Assembly: GCA_001592805.2 (NCBI GenBank)
Contig: CP051139.1
Span: 2,232,001-2,296,000 of the forward strand
DNA from: Peltaster fructicola
Taxonomy: Eukaryota > Ascomycota > Dothideomycetes
DNA length: 64,000 nucleotides
Direction of reading: 5' to 3'
This document shows, one piece after another, positions 1 to 10,800 of the stretch. Numbering within the stretch: the first letter of the stretch is position 1; every line of letters starts with the position of its first letter. Position numbers and translations under genes: made by a program. The notes below the pieces were generated by a model that saw nothing but the letters and a program-made list of their open reading frames with translations, searched no databases and was not told where the DNA came from.

Positions 1-1
1 T

Positions 2-1246
2 CTGCGTGCTGAACTCAAACTTTGGGAGAAGACCTTCGCGCAATCTCACGACGGCAGAAAGCCGACGCGTGATGAGATCAAACGCGATGCTGCGATAGCT
101 GAGAAGTACAGACGATTCAACCGACTTAACCGGCCAGAACAGACCACACAACCTACATTCACGACACCTCGGAAGTCCGCCTATGGCAGATCACAGCAGC
201 GCGAAGTGCTAGCAGAGCAGACAACGAATCTCATCTCGGTCAGAGCTGCACAGCAGCAAGAGATTGAGCCTACGCCAGCACATATTCGATGTGCTCTCGG
301 CCCTACACCACAGAAAGATGGCTTCGTGCTTGGTATATTTGACCTGTTCGAAGGCAGCGCAACACCATCTAAAGGCGACGAGACGAAGCACATGAGCATC
401 GAACAACCCATACAGGGCACGCCCAGCAGGTCGTTGTTCCCACCAGCGTTTTCAACACAGCACTCGAAAACACCACAATCCTCCAGCAAGCGTTTCTATC
501 TCGATGCATTCGCCGGCACGACTCCAAAACGTAAAAGAGAGGATGACATGGGAACACCAGCCTCTGTCAAAAGACAGTTCGCGACGCCGTCCTTCCTTCG
601 ACGAGACTTGATGTTCGACGCCATCCCTGAAGAGCACGATGGAGACACAGAAGACCTACCTAGTTTGACGAACAAGAAACCAGGCAGACGAAAGGGAATG
701 GCGCGAAGCTTTAGCTCGATACTTGCTGGCTTGAGAAAGAACGAAGACGAGAGAATGGATGAAGAATGGGAGATACTGAAAGAGTTGGAAGCGGAACAAC
801 AAACAGAAAGTAGTACCGCACGACCTCCGTTGAAATGTGCCACACCAGCTGAAGTCGTTCTCGACTCTCAGGTAGTGGACATGCCGCTAGGTCCTGACGA
901 GGCTCCTCTATCAGACACATCGGAGCCGGACACGGGTCCTGCAGTGAGAAAGCCGTGGAAGAAGAAGGGATTAAAGCGGCAAACCAAGAAATCCAACATG
1001 AAGCCGGTGCTGCATGCTCCTCAGAAAGCTGTGATTCCTGAATCACAGGCTGTCGACGAAGATGGCGTCGTGGTGGAGGTTGCGCTGACTGCCGCATCGA
1101 ACGACGCCGCCAAACCAGCGGAAGGTCTGGTACGAAAGACTGTCCGGAAGGTGAACGAGGCAGCGCATATGAACTTTCGGCGACTCAAGATCAAGAACAA
1201 GAACACAAAAGCGAACGGCCGTCCTGGCAGGTTTGGAAGGAGGTAG
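2..1246 (+). CDS. SLD2: DNA replication regulator Sld2/Drc1, C-terminal part (5' partial)
   Basis: The frame is open from base 2, so the N-terminus and start codon lie outside the window; 414 residues are visible. Near the left edge the translation reads LKLWEKTF followed by GRKPTRDEIK, the conserved N-terminal helix of Sld2 (family knowledge). The C-terminus NFRRLKIKNKN and the final GRPGRFGRR match the basic tail of fungal Sld2 proteins. Several S/T-P sites (TPRK, TPKR, TPSF, TPAE) fit a CDK-regulated protein. Sld2 is phosphorylated by S-phase CDK and then binds Dpb11, helping load Cdc45/GINS/Pol epsilon at origins in the nucleus. It converges on the alternative oxidase gene with about 110 bp between the two stops. 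Confidence 0.88.
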   Translation: MRAELKLWEKTFAQSHDGRKPTRDEIKRDAAIAEKYRRFNRLNRPEQTTQPTFTTPRKSAYGRSQQREVLAEQTTNLISVRAAQQQEIEPTPAHIRCALGPTPQKDGFVLGIFDLFEGSATPSKGDETKHMSIEQPIQGTPSRSLFPPAFSTQHSKTPQSSSKRFYLDAFAGTTPKRKREDDMGTPASVKRQFATPSFLRRDLMFDAIPEEHDGDTEDLPSLTNKKPGRRKGMARSFSSILAGLRKNEDERMDEEWEILKELEAEQQTESSTARPPLKCATPAEVVLDSQVVDMPLGPDEAPLSDTSEPDTGPAVRKPWKKKGLKRQTKKSNMKPVLHAPQKAVIPESQAVDEDGVVVEVALTAASNDAAKPAEGLVRKTVRKVNEAAHMNFRRLKIKNKNTKANGRPGRFGRR

Positions 1247-1354
1247 TCTGACAAACTCAAGCACATAAAAGTGTTGTAGCATCTATCTGATCCATATCAT
1301 CGTTCCGTTTCAGGTCAGGGCGAGAGGTAATGAATAAAGTCAAACCCGGTGTGT

Positions 1355-2465
1355 TCAGAGCACCTCGTCTCTCTCCCAGCCAGTGGACTTAAGATTGTGT
1401 AGACTCTTCGTTGGATGCGGTATACTCTCGTCCTTGTACTGGCTCGCGTACGGGTTCGGATCCTCCTGCTGGTTGAGGCCGGCCAGTGTATGGTTGACCT
1501 CCCGGTGCTTGGCTTCGTCTGCGCGGATGTATAGTAGCAAGTCTCTCATAGAGCGGCTACCTTCTGGCATCTTCCAATACTGAATGGCAATATCTGGTGC
1601 CTGCATCTTCTCCCATTTCGGAAGCCTACCAGCGTCAAGATCGGCCAGCTCTCTGGTGTAGGTGATGACAGCCTCTTCCTCGAGGTAGCCAACAAAACGA
1701 TGACAAGTTCTTGGGCTGATCAGATATGCAACGAACATGGCGTTGAAGAAGACACCCTGTGCGCCGAGTACCATCAGCCGCATGAAAGGTCCTGGCTCGC
1801 CCATCTTCAAAAAGGTGAGAAGATGCATACGCTCGTTGTATGACTCCTCCAGTAGTGTTTCGATCCAGCCATTATCACGCTTCATGCGACGCATGCTGTG
1901 AAGATGTCTGAGCATGCCAGCAACCATACCTGGCACGCCTGCAACGCTCTCGAGGAAAATGTTCCTGCCGTTGTCAGCCTTGCAGCCCATACGTGCACTG
2001 GACTACTCACCTGATCAGATACTTCCTCTCATCCATAGCATACTTCTTGTGTGCTGCAGCTGGGTCCTTATGACCAAGTGCAACAGCTTGGTCGTGTTTG
2101 TAACCGGAGACTGTGTCTAACCCGAATCGCAAGATGCGCACCATCGTCAGTGCTACATAGTCGGACCAATTCTTCGTCTCGCGATGAGCTACGGCGATAG
2201 AGCTCATCTGCTCTGGTGAGTAGACTGGATGCTGCCATGCTGCCTCGGTGGTTCTGATATTCGGAGTGTCTGGCTTGGGGAAGAATTCCTTGATCAAGGC
2301 ACGCTGCGACGTGCTGAATTGATGGAAACTTCCGTGCTGAAACCCAACGAAGGTGGATCGGCCAGTGGCTGGTGTCACCTTAGAGCCATTGAGACTTTGT
2401 AGAAGGGAAGCAGCGGACTGCTTTGACAGTAAGGCGCGTGTTGTCGTAGCTCGTGTGCAGCTCAT
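1355..2465 (-). CDS. AOX1: Mitochondrial alternative oxidase
   Basis: Two exons, 2465-2011 and 1964-1355, joined across a 46-bp GT-AG intron (2010-1965), encode 354 residues. The splice rejoins YLIR with [14 protein letters not shown], the first di-iron motif. The other diagnostic motifs follow in order: [16 protein letters not shown] and [11 protein letters not shown], which supply the glutamate and histidine iron ligands. The N-terminus is Arg/Ser/Thr-rich and lacks acids for about 30 residues, as expected of a matrix-targeting peptide. The enzyme takes electrons from ubiquinol to oxygen at the inner mitochondrial membrane, bypassing complexes III and IV without proton pumping. The length is normal for fungal AOX. 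Regulation is not evident from the sequence. Confidence 0.96.
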
Positions 2466-3188
2466 ATGTGTTCAGCTGAATGTTCTGATGAGTGGGAGAT
2501 GTATATTGGATGTGATGAGATGTGATGGTATCGGCTATGCGAAGTACAGAGAGCTTTAAATACGACTTACGGGAATAGCAAGCTGATCGAAGCATTGGGT
2601 GTGGCCGGCTATGGTCCCTGCTATTGTTACGACACGCAGTGCATGTTTAGGTATGAGGCTCAGGTCTTGGAATCCTGAGGGCGTCCTTGGCGAAAGCTCC
2701 CGAGCCTTCTCTCGTGACTCACCATTGCTATTCGTCTGCCCGCTGTATGAGCATTACACCATTTCGCGTAGTTGCTGCGCAGGTACATCTGCTACAGTTC
2801 GACGATCAGATTGACACCAATATCACTATGTTTGACCAGTGCATGAAGGGGAAGAGAGCAAAGTGAAAGGGATATGAAGATGGCGGGTGAGATCGGGTAT
2901 GGCCAAAGGCTCGCTTGTCACAAGACGAGCAACTCTTATTTCCATGAATCAGCTTAACATCTATTGGCCACGATCGACCTCATGCAAAGCGACACATTTA
3001 CGAGTGCTACGGGAATTCCACGGTCGTAGCCTGCTGACGCATCAGACATTGCATGAGGTGGTCATGCCCAGCTCTTGCTTGGCTTGACGGTTCCATGCAT
3101 CCAGCTCTCTTGCTGGAGGCTTCACAGCCTCATCGTCTGATCCTGGTCACTGATCAGTTCGAAATGCTGCTGAACAACAAAGTCGAAA
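2466..3188. other. Intergenic, AOX upstream region
   Basis: About 720 bp between the AOX start and the acylphosphatase stop. It should contain the AOX promoter. Short open frames on both strands have no recognisable motif and no credible splice partners. I see no RNA gene or repeat. Confidence 0.5.
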
Positions 3189-3612
3189 TTACTGCTGGAA
3201 GCTGGTCTCGTCGCTCTTCGTGCTGATGTTGTGTTCTTCGACCTTATCGACCTTGGCGGCGGATGGACCGACATGAAGGTGCTGCACAAACTTCTCTAAA
3301 GCACGACCGTCACCTTGAGCCTCGCCAATGACCTGCAGATGTCAGCATTCGGAGCAGACTCGAGCCGAATGCGAAGGTTGTTGCTCACCGAACCGTCGTC
3401 AGCATTGCGTACAAAGCCTGTCACATTAAGGCTGTTCGCCTTATCTGTAGTCCACGATCTTTCGTCGTTAGTCGGTGATGAATTCGGCTCGACACTTGCA
3501 CCAACCTGAAGTTCACGCCTTGCACGGTTCCAAGGACTTTGAAGGAGATCTAGAAGGTGTGTAAGCCACACGGTACTATGACGCCGACGCCTTGGCTCAC
3601 TCTTTTCGACAT
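3189..3612 (-). CDS. Acylphosphatase, four exons
   Basis: I assembled four exons: 3612-3601 (only 12 nt, MSKR), 3549-3506, 3458-3389 and 3332-3189, with GT-AG introns of 51, 47 and 56 bp. Together they give 89 residues, the usual acylphosphatase length. The spliced product contains GTVQGVNFR (residues 11-19) and GFVRNADDGSV (from residue 33), which carry the catalytic Arg19 and Asn37 of the family. It ends in GEAQGDG and a conserved-looking tail. The Arg19 codon is itself split by intron 2. The enzyme hydrolyses carboxyl-phosphate bonds of small acyl phosphates in the cytosol. No single open frame shows the gene. Alternative splicing cannot be excluded, but every junction keeps frame and the family motif, so confidence is high. 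Confidence 0.9.
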
Positions 3613-4174
3613 GTTGCTGACGACACAATGGATGTGGTGTAGATCATCAATGATTCTATGGCGACAGCCACGATATACAGCAAAGCAGCAAGCTCTCTCG
3701 GCTAGACATGCTGTATCTTTACGCATATGTAGCTTATACTTGCCGTATCCACTCATCGCTGGTGTGATTGACTGCCTGTACGCTTGGCCTGCTTCCATTC
3801 ATCTCGAAGAGTAGACGGTAACATCAACATCGCGGTATCTCTTCCTAATCAGCTCCAGTCTGGCACCCACGCAGGAAGAATCGCACGATAGTCTTCACGC
3901 CAGCCACGTCCTGAGCGAACCTAGAAGGTCTGCATAGAATGAGACTAGCAATAGTTCTGTTTCTGGCTTCTCTGCTAATTCAACGACAATGCGATTCCCG
4001 TGGACAAGCAGGTCACAAACACAAGCGAGATCACAGCGCAAAGCTCCTGAGCATTCACTCGCGCAGCATAATCACCCGTAAGTACGCGGAGGATGCCTGT
4101 CTCAAGGCAAGCCGCATCTTTCACTCGTATCTACGATCTCTTCGTTACTGTCCATTTCACCAAGCTACAGCATC
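3613..4174. other. Intergenic, no supported gene
   Basis: About 560 bp between the acylphosphatase start and a hypothetical ORF on the opposite strand. It probably holds promoter sequence for both. A short plus-strand frame at 3939-4196 starts with a hydrophobic run but has no other coding sign. Confidence 0.4.
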
Positions 4175-4651
4175 ATGTGGAAGCGACTTCGTATAGCAGC
4201 CGATATGTGTATGGATGGTCTGGGCTTGCACAGGCTCGGTGGTGATAGTCAAAACAGGACGGCTTCGCAGTCATACGATCAGGACGCGCAATCGGCAACT
4301 GTAAGAACAGAGACGTGCCCGGAACAGGACACATACCGGACCATGATTATCAATGAACTTGAAACGATTCTCCGCGCGATCATCGAGCTCAGAGCCGCTA
4401 TGGATCAGAGACAACGACTTCGAAGCCCCTCTGGTGACCTTCGACGCGCTGCTATGAACAACAGCGGTCTCCGCCGGCTCAGCAGATACATCGTAGCCAA
4501 TGGTCTATACAATGGCGCCGCAGAGCTTGTCATCGAGCTCTCGGAGGCTGCTATGATCGACAACATACCAACACTGGGCCAGCTCGCTCTTCAAATTGAG
4601 ACGAAGCTTGGTGCTGGCACGACCGCAGCAACGTTTGACACAGGACACTGA
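4175..4651 (+). CDS. Hypothetical protein, 158 aa
   Basis: An uninterrupted frame of 158 codons with an ATG. I do not recognise the product. After a Ser/Gln/Thr-rich N-terminal third, residues 55-150 look helical and amphipathic: an Ile/Leu/Glu-rich segment (IINELETILRAIIELRAAM), an Arg-rich stretch, then NGLYNGAAELVIELSEAAM and a Leu-rich end. There is no signal peptide or membrane segment. The helical composition favours a real small protein over a random frame, but it sits alone between the acylphosphatase and the Ptc7-like gene and could be species-restricted or spurious. Confidence 0.4.
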   Translation: MWKRLRIAADMCMDGLGLHRLGGDSQNRTASQSYDQDAQSATVRTETCPEQDTYRTMIINELETILRAIIELRAAMDQRQRLRSPSGDLRRAAMNNSGLRRLSRYIVANGLYNGAAELVIELSEAAMIDNIPTLGQLALQIETKLGAGTTAATFDTGH

Positions 4652-5121
4652 TCGACTGGAGATGTCCGGGCAAGTCGCAAATCAGCTACGAGACGGCAGC
4701 ATAAGTTTGCCAGATAAGAGCGATAGAACAGGAGGAGAGTCCCAGGTGTACCACACCATACCGTGGTGTCGATGAACGTGCTGTGAGAATCGAGTGCCAG
4801 CAACGTCGTGAGCTTGTGATAGATCTGGATATCAGCGTAGAGGAAACACATGGTGAATATGATACCAAGCAAGCATACAGTACACTTTTTGGGCGACCGC
4901 TCTCCACATTCCGAACGTCCGTCACAAGCAGCAGGTGGTGGCGTACACAGCTTGGGCAGCTCACCGACCGAGCATTCAACACTCAACAACTTGAACGACA
5001 ACATATCGCGAATCACACATTGTATCATTGTCAGCATCGAAAAAATCTCAGGCTGGTCGCCTCTTACCCAATTTATCTCTCAACAGGGTATGCAGGTTCC
5101 GTCACCCGCTCTGGGTTGGAC
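4652..5121 (+). other. Upstream region of the PP2C gene
   Basis: The frame of the PP2C gene stays open back to an ATG at 4783, but the residues encoded here look random and lack family similarity. I treat the stretch as promoter and 5' leader and place the start at 5122. An upstream spliced exon cannot be excluded. Confidence 0.4.
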
Positions 5122-6273
5122 ATGCTCGTTCGCAGCCCTATCCGCACTGGTGTCCGACTAAGTAAACAAGGAAGCATCTTCCTGCTTCTCTCGCATAACT
5201 TTCATCATGCAGCGCTCAGGCGCAAGCGTGAAGAACGATCGCGCGAGCCTGACACCGGTCTGACAACACCGACAGAGGAGGGCGCTCATACGAAGAGCAG
5301 AAGCCCATTCTACTTCGAAGCAGGATACGCATGTTGGGCCAAAAGACCGTCACGAGCGTTTCCGCCGCCTTTCTTCAGTCCGCCCTCAGGCTCATTTTCA
5401 GATCCCTTATCGACGACCGATCGAAGTCGAGATAGACGACCAAAGGTCAACGGCGATGAGATAAGAGGTATCACAAACGGCGATGACGCATTGCTGGTGT
5501 CCGAGAACCTGCTGGCTACAAACGATGGTGTAGGTGCATGGGCAAAGAAAGAACGTGGTCATGCACCGCTGTGGAGTCGCCTGATAGTGCACTTCATGGG
5601 CATGGCTGCTGAGAAAGACGGATACGGTGCCAAAGAAGAAGGCAAGGAGCCTGATCCTATACAATACTTGGAAGACGCATACGAGGCTACGAAAGAAGCA
5701 CTAGCACCACCAACAGAGTGGTTTGGCACGACCACGGTCACTGCAGCGGTGCTACACTGGCGCAGCGACAACACTGAACATCCGATCCTCTATGTCAGCC
5801 AGCTGGGCGATTCCAAAGGACTCGTCGTCCGTCCTAGTGAGAAGAAGGTCATCTTCGGAACAGAAGAGCAATGGCATTACTTCGATTGTCCTCGCCAGCT
5901 AGGCACGAACTCACCCGATACACCCAAAGGGAATGCTGTGCTATCTGTTGTTGAGGTCGAAGAGGGAGATATTGTGCTGACAATGTCAGACGGCGTCACC
6001 GACAATATGTGGGAATATGAGATTGCGGATAAGGTTGTCGAAGCACTTGACAAGTGGAAGGCGAACTCCGAACATGATGCGGACACTCCACTCGCTGAGG
6101 CTATGAAGTATGTTGCGCAGCAACTTGTACTGTCGGCTAGGCAGATCGCAGAGGATCCTTTCGCCGAGAGTCCGTTCATGGAGCGTGCGGTTGAGGAGGG
6201 TCTGGCCATTGAGGGTGGTAAGCCTGACGATATCAGTGTCGTTGCCGGCCTGGTGCAGCGCAAGAAAGTCTGA
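5122..6273 (+). CDS. PTC7: Mitochondrial PP2C-type Ser/Thr phosphatase, Ptc7/Azr1-like
   Basis: 383 residues from the chosen ATG, which begins an Arg-rich, Ser-containing presequence-like N-terminus. The PP2C metal-binding motifs are in order: NDGVG (Asp135), GDSKGL, MSDGVTDNMWE (Asp290) and GGKPDDISV (Asp369/Asp370). The segment FYFEAGYACWAKRPSRAFPP is typical of fungal Ptc7/azr1 proteins. Ptc7 dephosphorylates matrix proteins and in yeast activates coenzyme Q synthesis through Coq7 (family knowledge). The 5' end is uncertain because the frame remains open to 4783, though that extension looks non-coding. The gene lies in tandem with SEC20, about 260 bp downstream. Confidence 0.88.
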   Translation: MLVRSPIRTGVRLSKQGSIFLLLSHNFHHAALRRKREERSREPDTGLTTPTEEGAHTKSRSPFYFEAGYACWAKRPSRAFPPPFFSPPSGSFSDPLSTTDRSRDRRPKVNGDEIRGITNGDDALLVSENLLATNDGVGAWAKKERGHAPLWSRLIVHFMGMAAEKDGYGAKEEGKEPDPIQYLEDAYEATKEALAPPTEWFGTTTVTAAVLHWRSDNTEHPILYVSQLGDSKGLVVRPSEKKVIFGTEEQWHYFDCPRQLGTNSPDTPKGNAVLSVVEVEEGDIVLTMSDGVTDNMWEYEIADKVVEALDKWKANSEHDADTPLAEAMKYVAQQLVLSARQIAEDPFAESPFMERAVEEGLAIEGGKPDDISVVAGLVQRKKV

Positions 6274-6535
6274 GATGTTGCATTTGCATTGATTGTAAAG
6301 TTCACAAGAAATCTCTCGCACATTGCACCACTGATAAATATACACATCACGATTTGATTGAAGTATGAGGTACACACACTATAATCATAGCTACTGATCG
6401 CGTGGGTAATGTGCTTCCACCTTGGTGATGACGTGCAACTCAAGTCGAACATCAACAAAGTGCCAACCTTCGCCAACTGTGCAGATTCCTGATGTTGAGC
6501 AACGTCAGATCTGAACAAAGCCTACCTCCATAACA

Positions 6536-7837
6536 ATGACATCGATTGCGCAATTGAGTCAACAACTTGCAACTCTCACCGACTCCCTCCGACAAACACA
6601 GACACTGATATCAAGACTCTCAAAATTGACCTTCCAACCTGGCAGTGAAGCCCTCGACGAAAGCGCCGGCAGCGCACGCCTCGAGCTTGCTCAGGATATC
6701 CACGACAGTATCAAAGAGCTTGACGGAGATCTCGAGCTACTACGATCTGAGCTTGACGACCTGAACAGCGACACTGGCGTAACGAAACGGAAAGGCAGCG
6801 AGCGGGAGCAAGAGCGAGAACGATTGAACGTCGGACTGACACGTTGCATTGAAGACATACAACAAGCACGAGGAGCGTTCCGACGAGCACAGCTCAACGC
6901 AAAGAGAGCCAGCGAAGCTGCAAAAGCACAAGAAAGACAGTTGGTGTTCGCGAGCCTGACGGCCGTTCAGCCTGACGCAACAAGTGACGACCAAGCTTCT
7001 GGCCGAGGACATCGTCGGCAACGGACTCAGCAGCTGAGCAAAGACGAGATAGTAGTCAACGCTTCGTCGGACGTCACTGCTGCGCTGCGAAGGACACACG
7101 ACCTGCTCTCGACCGAGTTGAGTCGATCTCGTTTCGCACAGGAAACCTTCGACGAAAGCACTGAGGCACTGAAAGAGCTAGGCGAGAAGTACAACAACCT
7201 AGACACGATCCTCAGCAACAGCAAGAGCTTGTTGTCGACGCTGCTGAGGAGTCAGAAGAGTGATACGTGGTATCTGGAGACAGCCTTCTACCTGCTTCTG
7301 ACAACACTTATCTGGCTGGTTTTTCGTCGTGTTCTGTACGGTCCTTTCGTGAAGCTTCCATTGTTCCTGTGGAACGTCTTTGCCTTTACCGCGAACTGGA
7401 CCATTCTACGACCTCTATATCTCTTGCTGACACTCTCAGGTGTCATCAGGTCCGAGCCAACCCCCCTTAAACCCCCGCAGTCCCAGATCTCGACCACACG
7501 GACACCTCTCATCATACAACCAAGTGCGAGCGACTTCCCATCTGAGATCCCTGGTGACGTAGTAGAACAGATTCGAATGGCTGGAGGTATGCCAGCGGGA
7601 GCTGGTGGCGCAGGTGCCAAGGTCGGCAAGGATGGAGCTCTGACTGGTCAGATATCAGAGAGCATTGGTCGTTTGGCTGACGAGAGTGCCAAAGAAGCAC
7701 AAGATCAAGCGGCGAACGAGCCAGTACGCAGAGGAGACGGGACAATCTTACAAGACCGTGCCGACATCCCTAAGAACCCAAAGAAGAAGACATTTGAGGA
7801 TGATGGCAGACAAGGTCAACGCAGAGACGAATTATGA
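6536..7837 (+). CDS. SEC20: ER Q-SNARE Sec20 (BNIP1 family)
   Basis: A single exon of 433 residues. Residues 1-150 are Gln/Glu/Arg-rich and predicted coiled coil. The Sec20 SNARE-like region follows at about residues 180-245 (LRRTHDLLSTELSRSRFAQE, then EALKELGEKY and a Leu/Ser heptad stretch) and leads directly into a membrane anchor around residues 247-265 (AFYLLLTTLIWLVFRR). The order coiled coil, SNARE, tail anchor identifies Sec20, part of the Ufe1-Sec20-Use1 complex that receives Golgi-to-ER retrograde vesicles. A second hydrophobic stretch and a disordered Pro/Gly/Lys-rich tail of about 130 residues follow the anchor. It converges on the GH16 gene with only 15 bp between the stops. Confidence 0.88.
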   Translation: MTSIAQLSQQLATLTDSLRQTQTLISRLSKLTFQPGSEALDESAGSARLELAQDIHDSIKELDGDLELLRSELDDLNSDTGVTKRKGSEREQERERLNVGLTRCIEDIQQARGAFRRAQLNAKRASEAAKAQERQLVFASLTAVQPDATSDDQASGRGHRRQRTQQLSKDEIVVNASSDVTAALRRTHDLLSTELSRSRFAQETFDESTEALKELGEKYNNLDTILSNSKSLLSTLLRSQKSDTWYLETAFYLLLTTLIWLVFRRVLYGPFVKLPLFLWNVFAFTANWTILRPLYLLLTLSGVIRSEPTPLKPPQSQISTTRTPLIIQPSASDFPSEIPGDVVEQIRMAGGMPAGAGGAGAKVGKDGALTGQISESIGRLADESAKEAQDQAANEPVRRGDGTILQDRADIPKNPKKKTFEDDGRQGQRRDEL

Positions 7838-7852
7838 AGGCAGCATATCTAT

Positions 7853-10800
7853 CTATTCAATGAACCAAAGACCTAGTCCCATGTCAAAGCTGCGTACGTG
7901 AGCCATTTCGGCCAAAATCACCTCCTTCTCGAATATACTCCTTCTTCTGCCCATGGGTTCTGGTACTGGGATCACAGGCTCTAGCACCACGCCGTTTCGC
8001 ATCATCGGCGGTGAAGTGGGCTCGGCTCGTCCATGTAGACCGTTCAGGTAATTGGTAGCGTACGTACGGCAGGTGAAACTGCTGCTCGATGACGAAGGGA
8101 GGACAGTTCGTGTGACGGTCAGCGTGATGTACACTGTTGTTGCGCCTCCACCACCTGCGCTCACTGTGACCGTTCCACCGCCAGATCCGGATCCAGCTCC
8201 TCCTCCTTCCGTATAGGTCACTGGCACAGATGTGACAATTGTAGTCGTGTAGCCTTGACTCACTGTTGTCACGATCGTTGTTGGCACATATGCAATTGAA
8301 ACCTGGACAGACGTTGCTGTGATTATTTGAGTCTGTGTCGGTCCAGGACCGCCGATGCCATTACTCGGTGCAGGGACATATGTAACGATGGTAGTCGTAT
8401 ACCCTTGGCTCAGAGTTGTGATGATCGTTGTTGGGACGAGGAGGACAGAGATTGAAGTTGTAGTGACGGTCTTGGTTTGAGTGGGTGCAGGCAGATACAC
8501 TACAGTAGCCACTGTTGTCACTCCGTATGTGCTCAAGATGGTCTGCCCATTGGAAATGTATGTGCTGATAGCGGTGCTGACTGAAAAAGCCGTCGATGGC
8601 ACACCTCCAGTTCCAGCGTTCGTGCCAGGTCCAGCGGGACGCTCAGTGACTGTGGTATAGCCAGACACGATGTTTGTCGTCACGCCGACGATAGTCGTTC
8701 CAGGGACTGTAGAGTATCCAATAGCAGTAGTTGAGATTTGTCCGTTCGTGTAGATCGTCGAAAAGATAGTGATTGTTGATGCAGGAGCAGTAGTAGTATA
8801 GGTTGAGATCTCTGTCGTAGGAGGTACTGAGGTTGTGTACGTAACGGTACCGTAGCCTCCTGGCCCAGTATTACTAGCTGCTCCGGAACCTCCAGTGCCC
8901 GAAGAAGTGTTATTCGGGGCACTCTGAGGATATAACAGGGCACCTGAGTCAATACCCATAGAAGGGACGGGTGTAATGCCACTTTTGAGGAGACAGTTGT
9001 CAATGGCAAGGTCTTCATACCAACTGATACCGAAGCATTGCGTGCCCAAGTTGAATGTCTTGATGTTGTACATGTCGCAAGAAGCGATGCAACCACTGAG
9101 CGTGCTTTGCGTTTGAGTATCGAGCACAGGATCCGTGAAGACCGTATCGCAGTAGATCTTGTACTGTACACCCATGCTGTCCGTGTAGATCGATCCGTCA
9201 CTTCTAGGACAGCTGGGTTGAGCTGTGGCTGCAGATGTCGTGCTTGACGCAGGTGTGGATGTACTACTTGGAATCTGAGTGTACGTGATAAGTCCACCAG
9301 AGCGCCCGGTAGTTGTAACTACTTGCTGTCCAGGATAGTCCTGAGAAGGCCCGACGATAACGTAACCGGATGCTGGGCAGGTTGGTTGCGGCCCACAAGA
9401 TGTAATGGTAACTGTAGTGAAGACCGTAGTCGTGCCAACGAGCGCGGTCGAGCAAGTTCGTGTGACTGAGCCGGTTGGATCAGTGACGACAGTGGGTGTG
9501 ATACCACAAGTGAAGCACAGTGAGGCTGATCCTGACGATGTCGGATACACATAAAACGACCCATTTGAGCCTGTCGAGAAATAACCACCAGGAGGGATGC
9601 TAGTCGTCACAGTGGTAGTGAGAGTAACCGCTGACTGGGTTGTCGCTGTGGTCTGAGTGGACGTGATCGAGCTGAGGAGGGTGGGAAAAGTTGCCTGAGA
9701 CGTCGAGCTTAGCTGTGATGCTGTCATATATATCGTGCTTGTAGAAGTCGAGGAAACTGCTGATACTGCCCTTATAATGCTACCTCCGATAGCATTTGCG
9801 TTGGAGACAGCACTGGTGACACTGCTCAGCAGTACACAGTCGGTGCCAATATAGTTGAAGGCAATGCATCGGTTCGTTCGATCACACAACCTCTGACATG
9901 ATGTAACGTCAGGTTCTGTGGCTCGCGAAAGCAACTGGTAGTCTCGACCATAGATCCCTGAAGTATCAATGATATTGCCAACGTAGACGTAGCCGCAAGC
10001 CACAAAATAGATGGTTCCAGTGCTGTCCGAGCAAGTTGTCTCTTGCTGACTGTCCTGATCACAAAAGTCTGCATCGTTCGTCGGACATGCCGCTGCTGAT
10101 GTTATGCTTACTGCTGCGCTTGCACCAGGAAGTTGGCTTGGATTCCATGTACTGGTGATGACCATGGAGGTAGATGAGCTGGACTGTGCAGCCGCAGATT
10201 TGGACGTCGATAATGAGGTTGATATTTGTGCAGATTGCGAAGTTGAGATCGAGCTTGCTGCCACTGTACCTTGCGGAGATGTGGAGCTAGCCAACATGGA
10301 GCTCATTGAGACTGACGAGCTTGTACTCGGCGGCACTGCAGACGATGTAGCAGTAGAGCTTATGGACGGTTGTATGGAAAACGAGCTTGTGACCGCAGCT
10401 GACGATGATGTTGATATTGTGGCTGTACTCGACTCTAAGGACAGGAGGACCGATGCAGATGTCTGCATTGAAGATGTTGATGAGCTGGAGACGACGTTGA
10501 GTGTAGCCATGGTCGTTGTAGAGGTTGATGGCACGGATGGGATCATGGACGTCTGGCTCATGCCAAAGCTTTCAGTGCTTGCTGATATAGTCTGAGGTGT
10601 GCTACTGACTGCAGCAGATGTAGTCGCACTCATTGCCAATCTCATAGCTGCAATGACACTTGTGTTCCCGGTCTGCGTTCCAGTAAACGATGATTTGAGC
10701 TGGCAAAGATCGTAGTCCGGATTGAAGACGACGCCCACACAGCCAGACATAGAGTCACAGGCGGGTAGACATGCTGCAAGTGAGTTGAAAGAAATGGCAG

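Noticed and set aside
10104-10595. Plus-strand frame of 163 acidic residues inside the GH16 gene
   Set aside because: It is antisense to the Ser/Thr-rich linkers; Asp/Glu/Val-rich composition is the expected shadow of Ser/Thr codons read backwards.
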